64,000 nt of DNA from Mucilaginibacter sp. UR6-11 (GCF_020880695.1 NZ_JAJIWO010000001.1:868001-932000), one strand, 5' to 3'; shown: positions 46,581-56,561, counted from the stretch's first letter. Made by a program: numbers and translations. The notes: generated by a model from the sequence alone, not told the origin.

Positions 46581-47417
46581 ATGTCGGTTATTGAGCTTAC
46601 TATTATAATACTTATCGGCTCGTACTTTGCGGGTTTACTTGGTTCGTTAACCGGACTGGGCGGTGGTTTCATCATTATACCGCTGCTTACGCTGGCATTG
46701 CATGTTAATATACATTATGCTATCGGGGCATCGCTCATATCAGTAATTGCAACCTCATCCGGCTCGGCTGCGGCCTACGTAAAAGAAGGCATTACCAACA
46801 TGAGGCTGGGCATGTTTTTAGAAATAGCTACTACGGCCGGCGCCATGGCGGGCGCCATAGCGGCTATATATACGCCGACGCAGTATATTGCCATATTATT
46901 TGGGTTGATACTCATTACATCCGCGTTAATGTCATTACACAAAAAAACAGTACAGCTTACCAAACACAAGAGCTACCTGGCCCAAAAATTGAAGTTTAAC
47001 AGCAGCTATCCCTCCGCCGAGGGCCCGGTTGAATATAATGTAATCAACGTAGCCGGAGGCTTTTTCGCGATGCTTTTTGCCGGAGTTATTTCTGGTTTGC
47101 TGGGGATAGGATCGGGGGCGTTAAAGGTTGTGGCAATGGACGGCATTATGCGGATACCGTTTAAAGTATCAACTACCACCAGTAATTTTATGATAGGCGT
47201 TACCGCGGCGGCAAGCGCGGTAGTTTATTTGCAGCGTGGCTATATTGATCCGGGGCTTTCCATGCCGGTTGTAATCGGGGTTTTACTTGGCGCTGTAACC
47301 GGCTCAAAAATTCTGGTTCAAAGCAGCTCATCAAAATGGATAAGAATAATATTTGCCATTGTGGTTAGCGTGGTGGCCGTACAAATGATTTATAATGGCA
47401 TATTAGGTAAAATATGA
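46581..47417 (+). CDS. TauE/SafE family sulfite/anion exporter-like protein
   Basis: 278 aa, about seven to eight membrane spans in two repeats. Front repeat GSYFAGLLGSLTGLGGGFIIIPLLTL; second repeat MLFAGVISGLLGIGSGALKVVAM, each with the glycine-rich loop of this family. Members export sulfite, sulfoacetate or organic anions; substrate here unknown. It overlaps the DUF1634 gene by 4 bases (ATGA), a pairing seen in many genomes, and the two proteins probably act together. Confidence 0.9.
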   Translation: MSVIELTIIILIGSYFAGLLGSLTGLGGGFIIIPLLTLALHVNIHYAIGASLISVIATSSGSAAAYVKEGITNMRLGMFLEIATTAGAMAGAIAAIYTPTQYIAILFGLILITSALMSLHKKTVQLTKHKSYLAQKLKFNSSYPSAEGPVEYNVINVAGGFFAMLFAGVISGLLGIGSGALKVVAMDGIMRIPFKVSTTTSNFMIGVTAAASAVVYLQRGYIDPGLSMPVVIGVLLGAVTGSKILVQSSSSKWIRIIFAIVVSVVAVQMIYNGILGKI

Positions 47418-47794
47418 TGAATAAATTAAAAGACACTGATATACAGGCCGTAATTGGATGGGTACTGCGCACCGGGGTAATGCTATCTGTCGGGATTGTG
47501 TTTTTGGGCGGGGCAATATACCTGTACCGGCATGGCCATGATGTTACCGATTACCGCACGTTTAAAGGCATACCGGCTTATGTACAATTAAACGGTATCA
47601 TAAACGGCATCCTAACTTTCAGGGGCCGTTCGATAATACAATGCGGTATTATCCTGCTGATTGCAACGCCCATTATACGGGTTGCCTTCTCGGCTGTTGG
47701 TTTTGCTTTAGAGAAAGACTATCTGTATACCGGTATAACCCTGTTGGTTTTATTGATCATTCTGGCAAGTATGCTTGGGGGGCACGCCGGCTAA
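47414..47794 (+). CDS. DUF1634 membrane protein
   Basis: 126 aa with three membrane spans (about 20-42, 73-97, 104-124). Segments IGWVLRTGVMLSVGIVFLGGAIYLYRHG and RGRSIIQCGIILLIATPIIRVAFSAVGFALEKDYLYTGIT are typical of DUF1634, a family found next to TauE/SafE exporters. Start overlaps the exporter stop (translational coupling). Its end overlaps the convergent barrel gene by 4 bases. Confidence 0.92.
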   Translation: MMNKLKDTDIQAVIGWVLRTGVMLSVGIVFLGGAIYLYRHGHDVTDYRTFKGIPAYVQLNGIINGILTFRGRSIIQCGIILLIATPIIRVAFSAVGFALEKDYLYTGITLLVLLIILASMLGGHAG

Positions 47795-50256
47795 TCTCTT
47801 GTGATAGTACTTCCGGCTACGCCACCGGCCCTTTTTTGCTCGTCCTCATTACCGGCGCTGTGTTTAGCCGTACTTTTTAAGGATATATTGCCAAAATGAT
47901 AGGTAAAGGCAATCTTTAACATCCGGGTTTGAACTTTGTCATAAACCGTCATGTTAAGATTTCGGTAGTTAATTGTGCTAAAATCCCGGTGCGTATTAAA
48001 AATGTCGGTTATATTAAGGCTTAGCTTGCCGTTTTTATTTAACATCTGTTTACTGATGCCCGCGTTCACATAATAATCCGCCTTAAACAGACCGATACCA
48101 TAAAACGTGGGCGATTCATAATCACCCGAAAGCTCAGCAGCCAGTGTACCTGATAACCTGAAGCTTTGTGTACTTGCCAAACTAATGGCCTGGGTGCCTT
48201 TATTTAAATCGCCATTTTGGGGATAGGCTTTTATACGCTGATAGGAGGCATCAACAGAAAAATTCGCGCTCCACCAACCGGTGAAATTTACCGGTGCATA
48301 AAACTTCAAACCATAGGTGGCGTAAGTGCCAAAATTCTGGGTGATTGATCTGCTTACTTTTGTTGAATCATTTTGCGCATAGTCAACAAATCCATAAAAA
48401 TTACTAACCACTACACCATAAAGCGTGGTTATTATTTTCTTATTGTAAGTATGCGATATTTGTATTTTGTTAGCGTATTGCGGCAGCAAATTGGGGTTCC
48501 CCTGTCGGTAGTCGTATAAATCGGCAAAATATAAAAATGGGTTAACAATATCATAGGCTGGTCGGGTAACGCCGCGGTTAAAACTAAAATCAAAGTTGTT
48601 TTTTGCATCAACCTGGTAATTTAGCTGCAGTTGCGGGAACCAGTCTAAATACCGTTTTTTAACATTGCTCATCATTGTTGCAGAGGTGCCGCTACCGTTG
48701 GTATTGGTTTGCTCAACCCTTAAACCGGCTACCAGGTTTGCTTTACCCAATTTCCCGCTGTAATTTATATAGCCCGAGTTTATATTTTCCTTAAACAAAA
48801 AAGTGCTGCTGAAATTGGGCGAACTTTTGTACACGCCATTTACCTGGGGGCCAAAAACCAGGTCGTTATTACTCTGTACCCAGCTATATTTTAAACCGCC
48901 CTCCAACCGCGCTGTTTTTGAAAGCGGGTTAACATAGTCAATCTTTGCCGCCCAGATATGAATGTTTGCCGGCGACAGATTTTGTAATTTAAGTGCCGGC
49001 CGGTAGGTAGCATAGGCCGAATTATAAAAATAATTATCAATATACTCTGACGACTGCCGTTCGACATTATTAAATACGATATCTGCGGCTAATATTTTGC
49101 CCATCGTATCTAATTTGCCCGTATAGTTAACATCATAACTTATGTTGGTTAACCCCCGGCTTAACTTTGATTTGGTGATTATGGTTGAATCAAGTACGCC
49201 GTTGTTGATGATGCTTAAATTATTATCTTTTGCAAAGTCATCATCATTAACGGTGCCGCTTACCAGGACCCCTACGGTATGTTTTGCCGACAATGCATAA
49301 TCAGTGCCGATACTGAAATTTTGGTTATGCACCTGCTGTATGGCATAATAGTTTACCGCATATTCGCTTAAATTATTCTTATAGTTTATAAACCGGTCGG
49401 TCAGAAAAGTATGATCAGATTTCTTGTAGGCATAATTATAGTTGCCAAAAATATTCACCTTGCCCATGCGGTTATTAAAATTCAGGCTCGCATTCCCTCT
49501 GCCGAACCTGCCATAGCCGGCGCCCGTTGCCACCGTAAAATTGGTACCGGCGTTAGTTCCTTTTTTGGTGATGATATTGATAATCCCCCCGCCGGAAGCA
49601 TCATATTTAGCTGATGGATTGGTGATCAGTTCGATCTGTCGCACGCTGCTGCCGGGCACGCTTTGCAAATAATCTACCAGGTCCTGGCCCGTTAAATGAA
49701 CCAGCTTACCATCAACCATAACCAGGGCATTTGAGCGGCCTATGATGCTGATATCGCCCTTATTCTCGGCATGCACACCCGGTGCCTGCCGCAGGATCTC
49801 AAATACAGAGTTCCCTTCAGAAATTATACTGCTTTGAACGTTTAGCAAAACCCGGTCGGGCTTCACCTCGACATACGATCTTTGTGCTGTTATAGAAACC
49901 TCTTTAAGTTGGGGCAGGTGCAGGGTTAAGCTAAGGGCATTAATGGCGATCTCTTTATCAGGTGTTATTGTATAGGGCCCGGTTAACGACTGATCATAAC
50001 CAATTTTGCTGATCAGCAGCAAGTAGTTGCCCGGCTTAACGTTAAAATTAAACAGGCCCTTATCGTCACATACCGTTGATTTGATGATGGCTGAGTCGGT
50101 TGCCGCTAAAAGAATAACCGTGGCAGCTTCAGCTGGCCGGTGCTTTTCCTCATAAACTTTACCGTGTATACCGGAAAGACCAGTTTGTGCATATAACCGG
50201 GTATACACACTCAATAAGAACGCTAGCAATAAGCACCCTTTTATGAATCTCATCAA
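47791..50256 (-). CDS. TonB-receptor-like outer-membrane barrel protein
   Basis: 821 aa. Signal peptide (to LYAQ, about residue 24), then an N-terminal carboxypeptidase-regulatory-like Ig domain (GIHGKVYEEKHRPAEAATVILLAATDSAII... to about 110), a plug domain (VEVKPDRVLLNVQSSI, SDFEILRQAPGVHAE-like region, QIELITNPSAKYDASGGGIINIITKK), and a barrel of the OMP_b-brl_3 type ending in FGNISLKSTAKHSAG. Such proteins are outer-membrane and may transport or bind ligands; no SusD partner is adjacent, so it is not part of a polysaccharide locus here. No TonB box is obvious. Confidence 0.88.
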   Translation of the reverse strand: MMRFIKGCLLLAFLLSVYTRLYAQTGLSGIHGKVYEEKHRPAEAATVILLAATDSAIIKSTVCDDKGLFNFNVKPGNYLLLISKIGYDQSLTGPYTITPDKEIAINALSLTLHLPQLKEVSITAQRSYVEVKPDRVLLNVQSSIISEGNSVFEILRQAPGVHAENKGDISIIGRSNALVMVDGKLVHLTGQDLVDYLQSVPGSSVRQIELITNPSAKYDASGGGIINIITKKGTNAGTNFTVATGAGYGRFGRGNASLNFNNRMGKVNIFGNYNYAYKKSDHTFLTDRFINYKNNLSEYAVNYYAIQQVHNQNFSIGTDYALSAKHTVGVLVSGTVNDDDFAKDNNLSIINNGVLDSTIITKSKLSRGLTNISYDVNYTGKLDTMGKILAADIVFNNVERQSSEYIDNYFYNSAYATYRPALKLQNLSPANIHIWAAKIDYVNPLSKTARLEGGLKYSWVQSNNDLVFGPQVNGVYKSSPNFSSTFLFKENINSGYINYSGKLGKANLVAGLRVEQTNTNGSGTSATMMSNVKKRYLDWFPQLQLNYQVDAKNNFDFSFNRGVTRPAYDIVNPFLYFADLYDYRQGNPNLLPQYANKIQISHTYNKKIITTLYGVVVSNFYGFVDYAQNDSTKVSRSITQNFGTYATYGLKFYAPVNFTGWWSANFSVDASYQRIKAYPQNGDLNKGTQAISLASTQSFRLSGTLAAELSGDYESPTFYGIGLFKADYYVNAGISKQMLNKNGKLSLNITDIFNTHRDFSTINYRNLNMTVYDKVQTRMLKIAFTYHFGNISLKSTAKHSAGNEDEQKRAGGVAGSTITRD

Positions 50257-50431
50257 ATATACAATCAGTAAAATAATCAGTTAATTTATAATCCATAAAT
50301 ATGATTATAATAGCTTAAATTACAGCTTTTTTTGCAGCTTTATTTTTAACAAAGCTGTCAACCAATAGTTGTAGCCCAAGTATTCCCGGGTTTTTATTAA
50401 TTTCGGGATATAATATATCATACCTGATAAA

Positions 50432-51418
50432 ATGAAGAAGATTTGCTTTTTAATATTGATTATTTTTATCGCTGTCCGGTCGTTTGCGCAGGCAGAGCCG
50501 GTACAAACCAAAACAGACCCGTCATTAACAGAAACGCCCGTTTTATTAAAAACGCTTGCCGGAAACATTTCGGGCACTTTAACCACACCACAAACCATCA
50601 ACGGCAAAATACCTGTAGTGTTAATTATTGCTGGTTCGGGCCCGGTTGATCGTGACGGTAACAGCACCAAACTTAACCTGGCCACCAACAACTATAAATT
50701 AATAGCCGAAGCATTAGGCAAAAATGGCATAGCCTCATTACGCTATGATAAACGGATGGTTGGCGAAAGTGCCCCTACCGAAAAAGAGGACAACCTGCGT
50801 TTTGATGATTATGTTGATGACGCCATTGGTATGATAAACCTGTTAAAAGAAGACAAGCGCTTTGGCAAAGTAATTATACTGGGCCACAGCGAGGGCTCAT
50901 TAGTTGGCATATTGGCGGCCAGCGCAACCGAGGAAAACACCAATGCCCTGATATCGGTTGAAGGCGCGGGCCGCAGGGCCGACGAGATCTTAAAAGAACA
51001 GATGAAAACACAGCCCGAGTATATCGCCAATGGGTTTAAAAGGATACTGGATTCGTTAGCCAAAGGCAGCATACAGAAAAAGGTTGATCCGGCCCTGTAT
51101 TTTATCGCCCGGCCCAGCATACAAAGTTACTTGATGAGCTGGTGCAGATTTGATCCACAGCAGGAAATAAAGAAACTGCGCATCCCTATACTCATCTTAC
51201 AGGGCAGTACAGATCTGCAGGTAAATGTAACTGATGCCGAAAAATTAAAGAAAGCCAGGTCGAGCGCAATCTTAACCATCATCCCCAACATGAACCACGT
51301 ATTAAAAGATGCCCCTGCTGATAAAGAGAAAAACATGGCAACTTATACCCAACCGAATCTGCCGTTAAAACCGGAGTTTGTAAACAGCGTGATTGAGTTT
51401 ATAAAAGGATTAAAGTAA
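50432..51418 (+). CDS. Secreted alpha/beta hydrolase
   Basis: 328 aa with a signal peptide (MKKICFLILIIFIAVRSFAQ). Serine hydrolase fold: oxyanion region IIAGSGPVDRDGNS, nucleophile elbow GHSEGS with Ser153, Asp261 in ILQGSTDLQV and His289 in NMNHVLKD complete a triad. The resemblance is to the secreted peptidase/esterase-like proteins of Bacteroidota often annotated as alpha/beta hydrolase or S9-like. Substrate unknown. Stand-alone, convergent with the DinB-like gene. Confidence 0.88.
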   Translation: MKKICFLILIIFIAVRSFAQAEPVQTKTDPSLTETPVLLKTLAGNISGTLTTPQTINGKIPVVLIIAGSGPVDRDGNSTKLNLATNNYKLIAEALGKNGIASLRYDKRMVGESAPTEKEDNLRFDDYVDDAIGMINLLKEDKRFGKVIILGHSEGSLVGILAASATEENTNALISVEGAGRRADEILKEQMKTQPEYIANGFKRILDSLAKGSIQKKVDPALYFIARPSIQSYLMSWCRFDPQQEIKKLRIPILILQGSTDLQVNVTDAEKLKKARSSAILTIIPNMNHVLKDAPADKEKNMATYTQPNLPLKPEFVNSVIEFIKGLK

Positions 51419-51428
51419 GAGTTTACGA

Positions 51429-51899
51429 TTAATAATTCCCCTGCAGCCTGCGTATCACAATAATCTCGCTGATATGATAGGCGGTATGATCTGCAATTTG
51501 CAGCGCTTCGCGCAGGATGGTTTGTCCGCTGCCATGACCTAGCGGTTTATAAATGTCTTCCTTTTTAAACAGCGCTATAAACTCTTCCAGGTCGTTTTCT
51601 ATCTGGCTTAGTGAATTTTCCCATGCCGTATCATCCGCAGGCGCCGGTTCTTTCACCCAGTATCCATCCGGCCATTTCGGCGATTTATGGTCGGCATCCC
51701 TGCTAAACTGTAACATATCCCATTGGGCAATACGGATATGCTCAACCAGTTGCCAGATACTATAAGGCAAGCCGGCCGGCTTGTCGCCACGGGCACCGGC
51801 GGGCAGGCCGTCAAGCGCATCTTTTAAGCCGATATGTGCGCTGCCGCCGCGCAGCAGTTTTACGATTTCGTCTGTAATAATTTTATGTTCCTTGTCCAT
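51429..51899 (-). CDS. DinB-like protein
   Basis: 156 aa from the ATG at 51899 (MDKEHKIITDEIVKLLRGG). Four-helix DinB/YfiT type: a front helix, PYSIWQLVEHIRIAQWDMLQF with a histidine, and a last helix with IADHTAYHISEIIVIRR holding two histidines (the usual three-His metal site: His of LVEH, His of ADH, His of YH). DinB-like proteins include thiol transferases; function unknown here. Divergent from the DUF885 gene. Confidence 0.85.
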   Translation of the reverse strand: MDKEHKIITDEIVKLLRGGSAHIGLKDALDGLPAGARGDKPAGLPYSIWQLVEHIRIAQWDMLQFSRDADHKSPKWPDGYWVKEPAPADDTAWENSLSQIENDLEEFIALFKKEDIYKPLGHGSGQTILREALQIADHTAYHISEIIVIRRLQGNY

Positions 51900-51977
51900 A
51901 ATAAGCACATTGTTTTAATAGTTAATCGCTTTTTTGGGTTAAATGTTCTAAGTTTATCCAACAAAAATATTTTAGCA

Positions 51978-53723
51978 ATGGTGCGCAAACTTTCTATTTT
52001 AATAACGGTATTTTTTTTCCTGGTTGGATGCCAAAAAGAAGGGCAGGCGCCCCTGGTTACCAAAGGCAATGATTCATTTAGCAATTACGAAGATCATTTC
52101 CTGGATGCCTTATGGAAGTTAAGCCCCGACTGGGCCACCGGCGTAGGTTACCATAAATATGATAGCCTGCTGAACATCCCCGGCGACAAAAGCCGCAATG
52201 CCATGCTAAACTTCATTAAATTACAGCAAGATTCACTGGCCCGTTTTGAAGCTAATGACCTTACCGAGCTTAACCGGATGGATTACCGCATACTGCGAAA
52301 CCAGCTGGAATACAGCAACTGGCAGATCACGGTATTAAAATCTTACCAGTGGGACCCAACGCACTACAGCGCCATACCCGCATTTGCGCATATTTTGAAT
52401 GAGCACTATGCACCGTTAACCAAACGCCTGCGCAATTTCTACCAAAAAATGGCAGATATGCCGGCCTATTATAAAGAAGCACAAAAGCAGATCAAAAACC
52501 CGGTGCCAGAGCTAACCGCCCTTGCCATTGAACAGCAAACCGGCGGTATTAATATCATTGAAAAAGACTTTACCGACTCGTTAAAGAAAACAGCCATCCC
52601 TGCTGCCGAGCAGAAACTGATGACCGACCGCGCCAAAATTGCTGCCGAAAGCATACGTGGCTACATCTCTTTTTTACAAAATCTAAAAAGCGACAAACCA
52701 CGCAGCTTCCGGCTGGGTAAAGAGTTGTATGAAGATAAATTCAGGTATGAAATACAATCAACTTACACTGCCCAGCAGCTATTTAATATGGCTACCGAGC
52801 GTAAGAAACAGGTGCATAAAGAAATGGCCAAACTAAGCAAACAATTGTGGCCCAAATATTTCGGTAAAAAAGCAATGCCGGCCGATTCGCTGGATATGAT
52901 AAGCCAGGTGCTGGATACCCTGTCTGCCAAGCACACTACCGCGGCGGCACTACAATCAACTATCGAATCTCAACTACCAAAACTTGCAGCATTTGTAAAA
53001 TCAAAGGACCTGCTTACGCTTGATCCCGGCAAACCGTTGCTGGTACGTAAAAACCCAGCCTATTTTGGCAGCGCCGCGGTGGCATCATTAAGCGCGCCGG
53101 GGCCGTATGATAAAAATGGCAATTCGTATTATAATATTGTCAGCCTTACCGGCATGCCGGCAGATAAGGCCGAGAGCTACCTGCGCGAGTATAATAACTA
53201 TACTTTACAGATACTGAGCATACATGAAGGCATACCCGGCCATTACGCACAGCTGGTTTATGCCAATAAAGCGCCAAGCCTGATCAAAGCCATATTTGGC
53301 AGCGGCGCAATGGTTGAAGGCTGGGCCGTTTACGGCGAGCAGATGATGCTGGACAATGGCTATGACGACTCGCCCGAAATGAAACTGATGTGGTACAAAT
53401 GGCACCTGCGCTCGGTTTGTAACAGCATTTTAGATTTTAATGTGCATGCCAATAACCTGTCGAAAGAGCAAGCCATCACATTTTTAACGCACGAAGCGTT
53501 CCAACAAAAAGCAGAGGCCGAAGGCAAATGGAAACGTGTGGGCGTCAGCAGTGTACAACTTGACAGCTACTATGACGGCTACAAAGAAATAATGGACCTG
53601 CGCGAAGCCTACAAAACCAAAATGGGCGATAAATATCGCCTCAAAGAATTTAACGAAAAATTCCTGAGCTACGGCAACGCGCCGGTTAAGCTGATCAGGA
53701 CGGCAATGTTGGGGAGTAAATAA
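51978..53723 (+). CDS. DUF885 family lipoprotein (metallopeptidase-like)
   Basis: 581 aa from the ATG at 51978 (MVRKLSILITVFFFLVGCQKEG); the lipobox FLVGC marks lipidation of Cys18. The upstream open frame to 51834 overlaps the divergent gene and lacks support. A long helical body with IHEGIPGHYAQL near residue 415-425: the HE-x-x-P-GH pattern is the putative metal site of DUF885 proteins, which are related to peptidases. AMVEGWAVYGEQMMLDNG follows. Location: membrane-anchored, likely outer-membrane or periplasmic side. Substrate unknown. Confidence 0.88.
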   Translation: MVRKLSILITVFFFLVGCQKEGQAPLVTKGNDSFSNYEDHFLDALWKLSPDWATGVGYHKYDSLLNIPGDKSRNAMLNFIKLQQDSLARFEANDLTELNRMDYRILRNQLEYSNWQITVLKSYQWDPTHYSAIPAFAHILNEHYAPLTKRLRNFYQKMADMPAYYKEAQKQIKNPVPELTALAIEQQTGGINIIEKDFTDSLKKTAIPAAEQKLMTDRAKIAAESIRGYISFLQNLKSDKPRSFRLGKELYEDKFRYEIQSTYTAQQLFNMATERKKQVHKEMAKLSKQLWPKYFGKKAMPADSLDMISQVLDTLSAKHTTAAALQSTIESQLPKLAAFVKSKDLLTLDPGKPLLVRKNPAYFGSAAVASLSAPGPYDKNGNSYYNIVSLTGMPADKAESYLREYNNYTLQILSIHEGIPGHYAQLVYANKAPSLIKAIFGSGAMVEGWAVYGEQMMLDNGYDDSPEMKLMWYKWHLRSVCNSILDFNVHANNLSKEQAITFLTHEAFQQKAEAEGKWKRVGVSSVQLDSYYDGYKEIMDLREAYKTKMGDKYRLKEFNEKFLSYGNAPVKLIRTAMLGSK

Positions 53724-53787
53724 CGCTCAAACCCCATTGTCATCCCGAACGATGGTGAATGAAAATGGATTTAATAAATATACTGCC

Positions 53788-54714
53788 ATGAAACAAAACT
53801 GGCCACACCTATCCTACCCCCGGCTAAAAGACACCATTGCCACCGTGCAACTGTGGACACAGATAGTTGGTAAGATCCGCTTAAAAAAAATGCCCTGGTT
53901 AAACCACTCGTGGCATGTTACCTTATATGTATCCCCCCGCGGATTAACCACGCAAAGCATCCCTTATGGCGGCGGCAGCTTCCAGATCGATTTTGATTTT
54001 ATAGCACATCAGCTGCTTATTACCTGCAGCAGCGGCGAGCATCAAACTATGGATCTTTACCCGCGCACCGTAGCCGGCTTTTATAAGGAGCTATTTGAAA
54101 AACTGGCCCTGTTAAATATTGAAGCGGTAATTTACGCTAAACCTAATGAAATTGATCCTGCAATTCCGTTTGCTGAGGATGTTATTCACAGTGCCTACGA
54201 TAAAACGCAGATGGGGCTTTTTCATCAGGCGTTATTAAACAGCAATACTATTTTTACCCAATTCAGGGCCAGGTTTACGGGCAAATGCAGCCCGGTACAC
54301 TTTTTCTGGGGAGCGTTTGATCTGGCTGTAACCCGTTTCTCGGGCCGGCGGGCGCCGGTGCACCCGGGCGGCGCGCCTAATATGCCCGACAGGGTGATGC
54401 AGGAAGCTTACTCGCACGAGGTTAGCAGCTGCGGCTTCTGGCCGGGCAGCGATCAGTTTCCGCACCCCGCCTTTTATGCCTACTGTTACCCCACCCCGGC
54501 TACATTTGGCGAACAACCCGTAAAACCCGCCGAAGCATTTTACAGCACCGAAATGGGCGAATTCTTTTTAAAGTATGAGGATGTGCGTAACGCCGCCGAT
54601 CCGGAAAAAACTTTGATGGATTTTTTAGAGACAACTTATGTGGCTGCGGCTAATACCGGCAATTGGGACAGGGGCCGTTTGGAGTGTGATTTTAGCTGGC
54701 TGGAAAGCAAATAG
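53788..54714 (+). CDS. DUF5996 family protein
   Basis: 308 aa from the ATG at 53788 (MKQNWPHLSYPRLKDTIATVQLWTQIVGKIRL); the longer frame uses a TTG at 53737. Segments HSWHVTLYVSPRGLTT, FQIDFDFIAHQL, SPVHFFWGAFDLAVTRFSGR, and SCGFWPGSDQFPHPAFYAYCYPTP are typical of DUF5996. No signal peptide or membrane span; cytoplasmic. Function unknown. It lies 64 bases after the DUF885 gene and may be read from the same message. Confidence 0.88.
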   Translation: MKQNWPHLSYPRLKDTIATVQLWTQIVGKIRLKKMPWLNHSWHVTLYVSPRGLTTQSIPYGGGSFQIDFDFIAHQLLITCSSGEHQTMDLYPRTVAGFYKELFEKLALLNIEAVIYAKPNEIDPAIPFAEDVIHSAYDKTQMGLFHQALLNSNTIFTQFRARFTGKCSPVHFFWGAFDLAVTRFSGRRAPVHPGGAPNMPDRVMQEAYSHEVSSCGFWPGSDQFPHPAFYAYCYPTPATFGEQPVKPAEAFYSTEMGEFFLKYEDVRNAADPEKTLMDFLETTYVAAANTGNWDRGRLECDFSWLESK

Positions 54715-54804
54715 CTTGCGGCAGCAATGAGAGTACAATGGATTTTTATATTTTGGATCTCACATCAATTTATAACTTTACCCCCAACAATCATTCTCTA
54801 AACC

Positions 54805-55632
54805 ATGATCATCGTCATACAATGCCGCGACCGGGTTGGCCTGGTGGGCGCAATAGCTTCGGTACTTGCCAAACAACAGCTCAATATCATCTCCATGCGC
54901 GAGCATGTGGATAAGGCCGGGGACCTGTTTTTTATGCGCCTTGAGGTTGAAGAAACCGGCGACGCACCCAAGCTTGAGGCTATGATAAAAGCTGTTTTGC
55001 CTGCCGATGCGATGATCATTATCAATCCGCTGCCGCAAAAAAAGGTGGTGGTAATGGTTAGTAAAGACTATCATTGCCTGGCGGATATTTTGATCCGCAA
55101 TTTCTTCAATACGCTGGGTGCTTCGGTACAATGCGTAATAGGCAACCATCCCCAACTGGAAGATATTTGTACACGCTTTGGCATGCCTTTTTTTTTGGTG
55201 CCACATCAGCAACAAACAAAAGCCGGGTTTGAGCAGCAGATAACTCAAATTATCCGGCCCTATCAGCCCGACTATATTATACTGGCCAAATTTATGCGGA
55301 TCCTGTCGCCTGATTTTGTAGCGCAGTTCCCGATGCGGATTGTTAATATCCACCATTCGTTTTTGCCGGCTTTTGTTGGCGCCAGTCCATACAGGCAGGC
55401 TTTTGAGCGCGGCGTAAAGCTTATTGGGGCTACCGCGCATTTTGTATCTGATGAGCTGGACGAAGGGCCTATTATCGCGCAGCAGATCATCCCCGTAAAT
55501 CATTCATACACCGCCGCCGATATGGTAAAAGCAGGCAAAGAAATTGAAACGGCCGTACTGGCAAACGCACTTAAACTGGTGTTTGAGGACAGGGTATTTG
55601 TTTATAATAATAAGACAGTGGTTTTTGAGTAG
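54805..55632 (+). CDS. purU: Formyltetrahydrofolate deformylase
   Basis: 275 aa. Splits 10-formyl-THF to THF and formate, balancing one-carbon and glycine pools and supplying formate for purine synthesis. An N-terminal ACT domain (RDRVGLVGAIASVLAKQQLNIISM) and the formyltransferase domain with IVNIHHSFLPAF (Asn181, His183) and SDELDEGPIIAQ (Asp219). All catalytic residues present, length normal. A small membrane-protein gene follows 44 bases later. Confidence 0.95.
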   Translation: MIIVIQCRDRVGLVGAIASVLAKQQLNIISMREHVDKAGDLFFMRLEVEETGDAPKLEAMIKAVLPADAMIIINPLPQKKVVVMVSKDYHCLADILIRNFFNTLGASVQCVIGNHPQLEDICTRFGMPFFLVPHQQQTKAGFEQQITQIIRPYQPDYIILAKFMRILSPDFVAQFPMRIVNIHHSFLPAFVGASPYRQAFERGVKLIGATAHFVSDELDEGPIIAQQIIPVNHSYTAADMVKAGKEIETAVLANALKLVFEDRVFVYNNKTVVFE

Positions 55633-55676
55633 ATTCAGGAACCAGGAGACAAGAATCAGCAATCAAGGTATCGACA

Positions 55677-56174
55677 ATGGAAACTTCAAACGCAATCGAA
55701 TTCATCCCCGAAGGCGACATGCCGTCCGAAAATAAAAAGTGGACCGGTTTACTGGTAATTAATGCTTTTATCCTTGTAATTTGGTATTTGATAATGCATA
55801 ATAAATACCCATACGAAACTGTGCGCCCCTGGCTATTTATACTGGTGATCCTAATCCCGGTTGATATCAGTATCCTGTTTTTTTCGAAAGATCCGGTAAA
55901 GGTTACCCTGATTAAAGATACCGGTATTTTTCAATATGATTATATCGACTTTTTTGGCAGCGAAAAAAACAGGACCATCTACTTAAAAACAGCTTACTAT
56001 AAATACAAAGCTGATGTCACCCATACCGGTGCCGCAATGCGCCTGCTCATTTACAACAATTACTTTAAAAACCAGGTTGTGATAAAAGCTGATGAAAAGA
56101 TGGGGTTTAACCGTGCTCAACTGGATGCCATTGCTGAGGAGATCAAAGTGATACAAGAAAGATTAAACGCTTAA
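55677..56174 (+). CDS. Small membrane hypothetical protein
   Basis: 165 aa. Two adjacent membrane spans at about residues 24-41 (GLLVINAFILVIWYLIM) and 50-68 (PWLFILVILIPVDISILFF), then a soluble domain of about 90 residues with strands (VTLIKDTGIFQYDYIDFFGS, TIYLKTAYYKYKA) and a C-terminal helix. This resembles bacterial PH-like domain membrane proteins, though no family is certain. Follows purU in the same orientation. Function unknown. Confidence 0.7.
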   Translation: METSNAIEFIPEGDMPSENKKWTGLLVINAFILVIWYLIMHNKYPYETVRPWLFILVILIPVDISILFFSKDPVKVTLIKDTGIFQYDYIDFFGSEKNRTIYLKTAYYKYKADVTHTGAAMRLLIYNNYFKNQVVIKADEKMGFNRAQLDAIAEEIKVIQERLNA

Positions 56175-56561
56175 ACAGGCGGAAAGGAGGGAGCCAATAA
56201 CCCCATTTTATTGTTAACTAAAACCATGTCGTCAATTGCGGGGATAGTTTGGCAATCGTAAGAAAAAAGTTTGCGCTCTTTTTCCGGCGACAGCAAATCG
56301 GGTGTAATACTGACTTTTAAGTAGTTCCGAAGTGTTCCGCTTCGTTCCGGGGTGTTCCGCTTCGTTCCGGGGTGTTCCGGGGTGTTCCGCTCCGTTCCGC
56401 TCACGCAAAGTGGAACACTCGCTGCAGGTATTTGCACACCGGCATATATGCCTGTCTGCACATCCAAATATTTATCATCATAACATCAATTTAACCGCCC
56501 GGCTGCCCGCACATTTGTACATTATATGTACCTTTACTTTTAGAATTAACTGAACATCATT
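56175..56561. other. Gap with array copy 2 and a doubtful minus-strand ORF
   Basis: 387 bases. A minus-strand frame (56171-56467) reads through the 10-bp array; its downstream part, SITPDLLSPEKERKLFSYD to LLAPSFPPV (about 45 residues), looks protein-like, but no start or family is clear. It may be the remnant of a gene that went with the array. The pruA promoter should lie at the right end. Confidence 0.4.
56321..56420. repeat. 8 x 10-bp GTTCCG tandem array with inverted end (copy 2)
   Basis: Eight 10-bp units in register (56321-56400), core GTTCCG with GGTGTTCCGN or NTCGTTCCGN variants, then TCACGCAAAG and TGGAACAC. The number of units and the 18-nt ending match copy 1 at 4041-4140 exactly, while the units between differ in order. 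No ATPase gene is next to this copy. Confidence 0.9.

Noticed and set aside
51834..51977. Extended N-terminus of the DUF885 lipoprotein
   Set aside because: It would bury the lipoprotein signal and overlap the divergent DinB-like gene.
53737..53787. TTG start for the DUF5996 gene
   Set aside because: The ATG at 53788 gives the usual family N-terminus; the extra 17 codons have no support.
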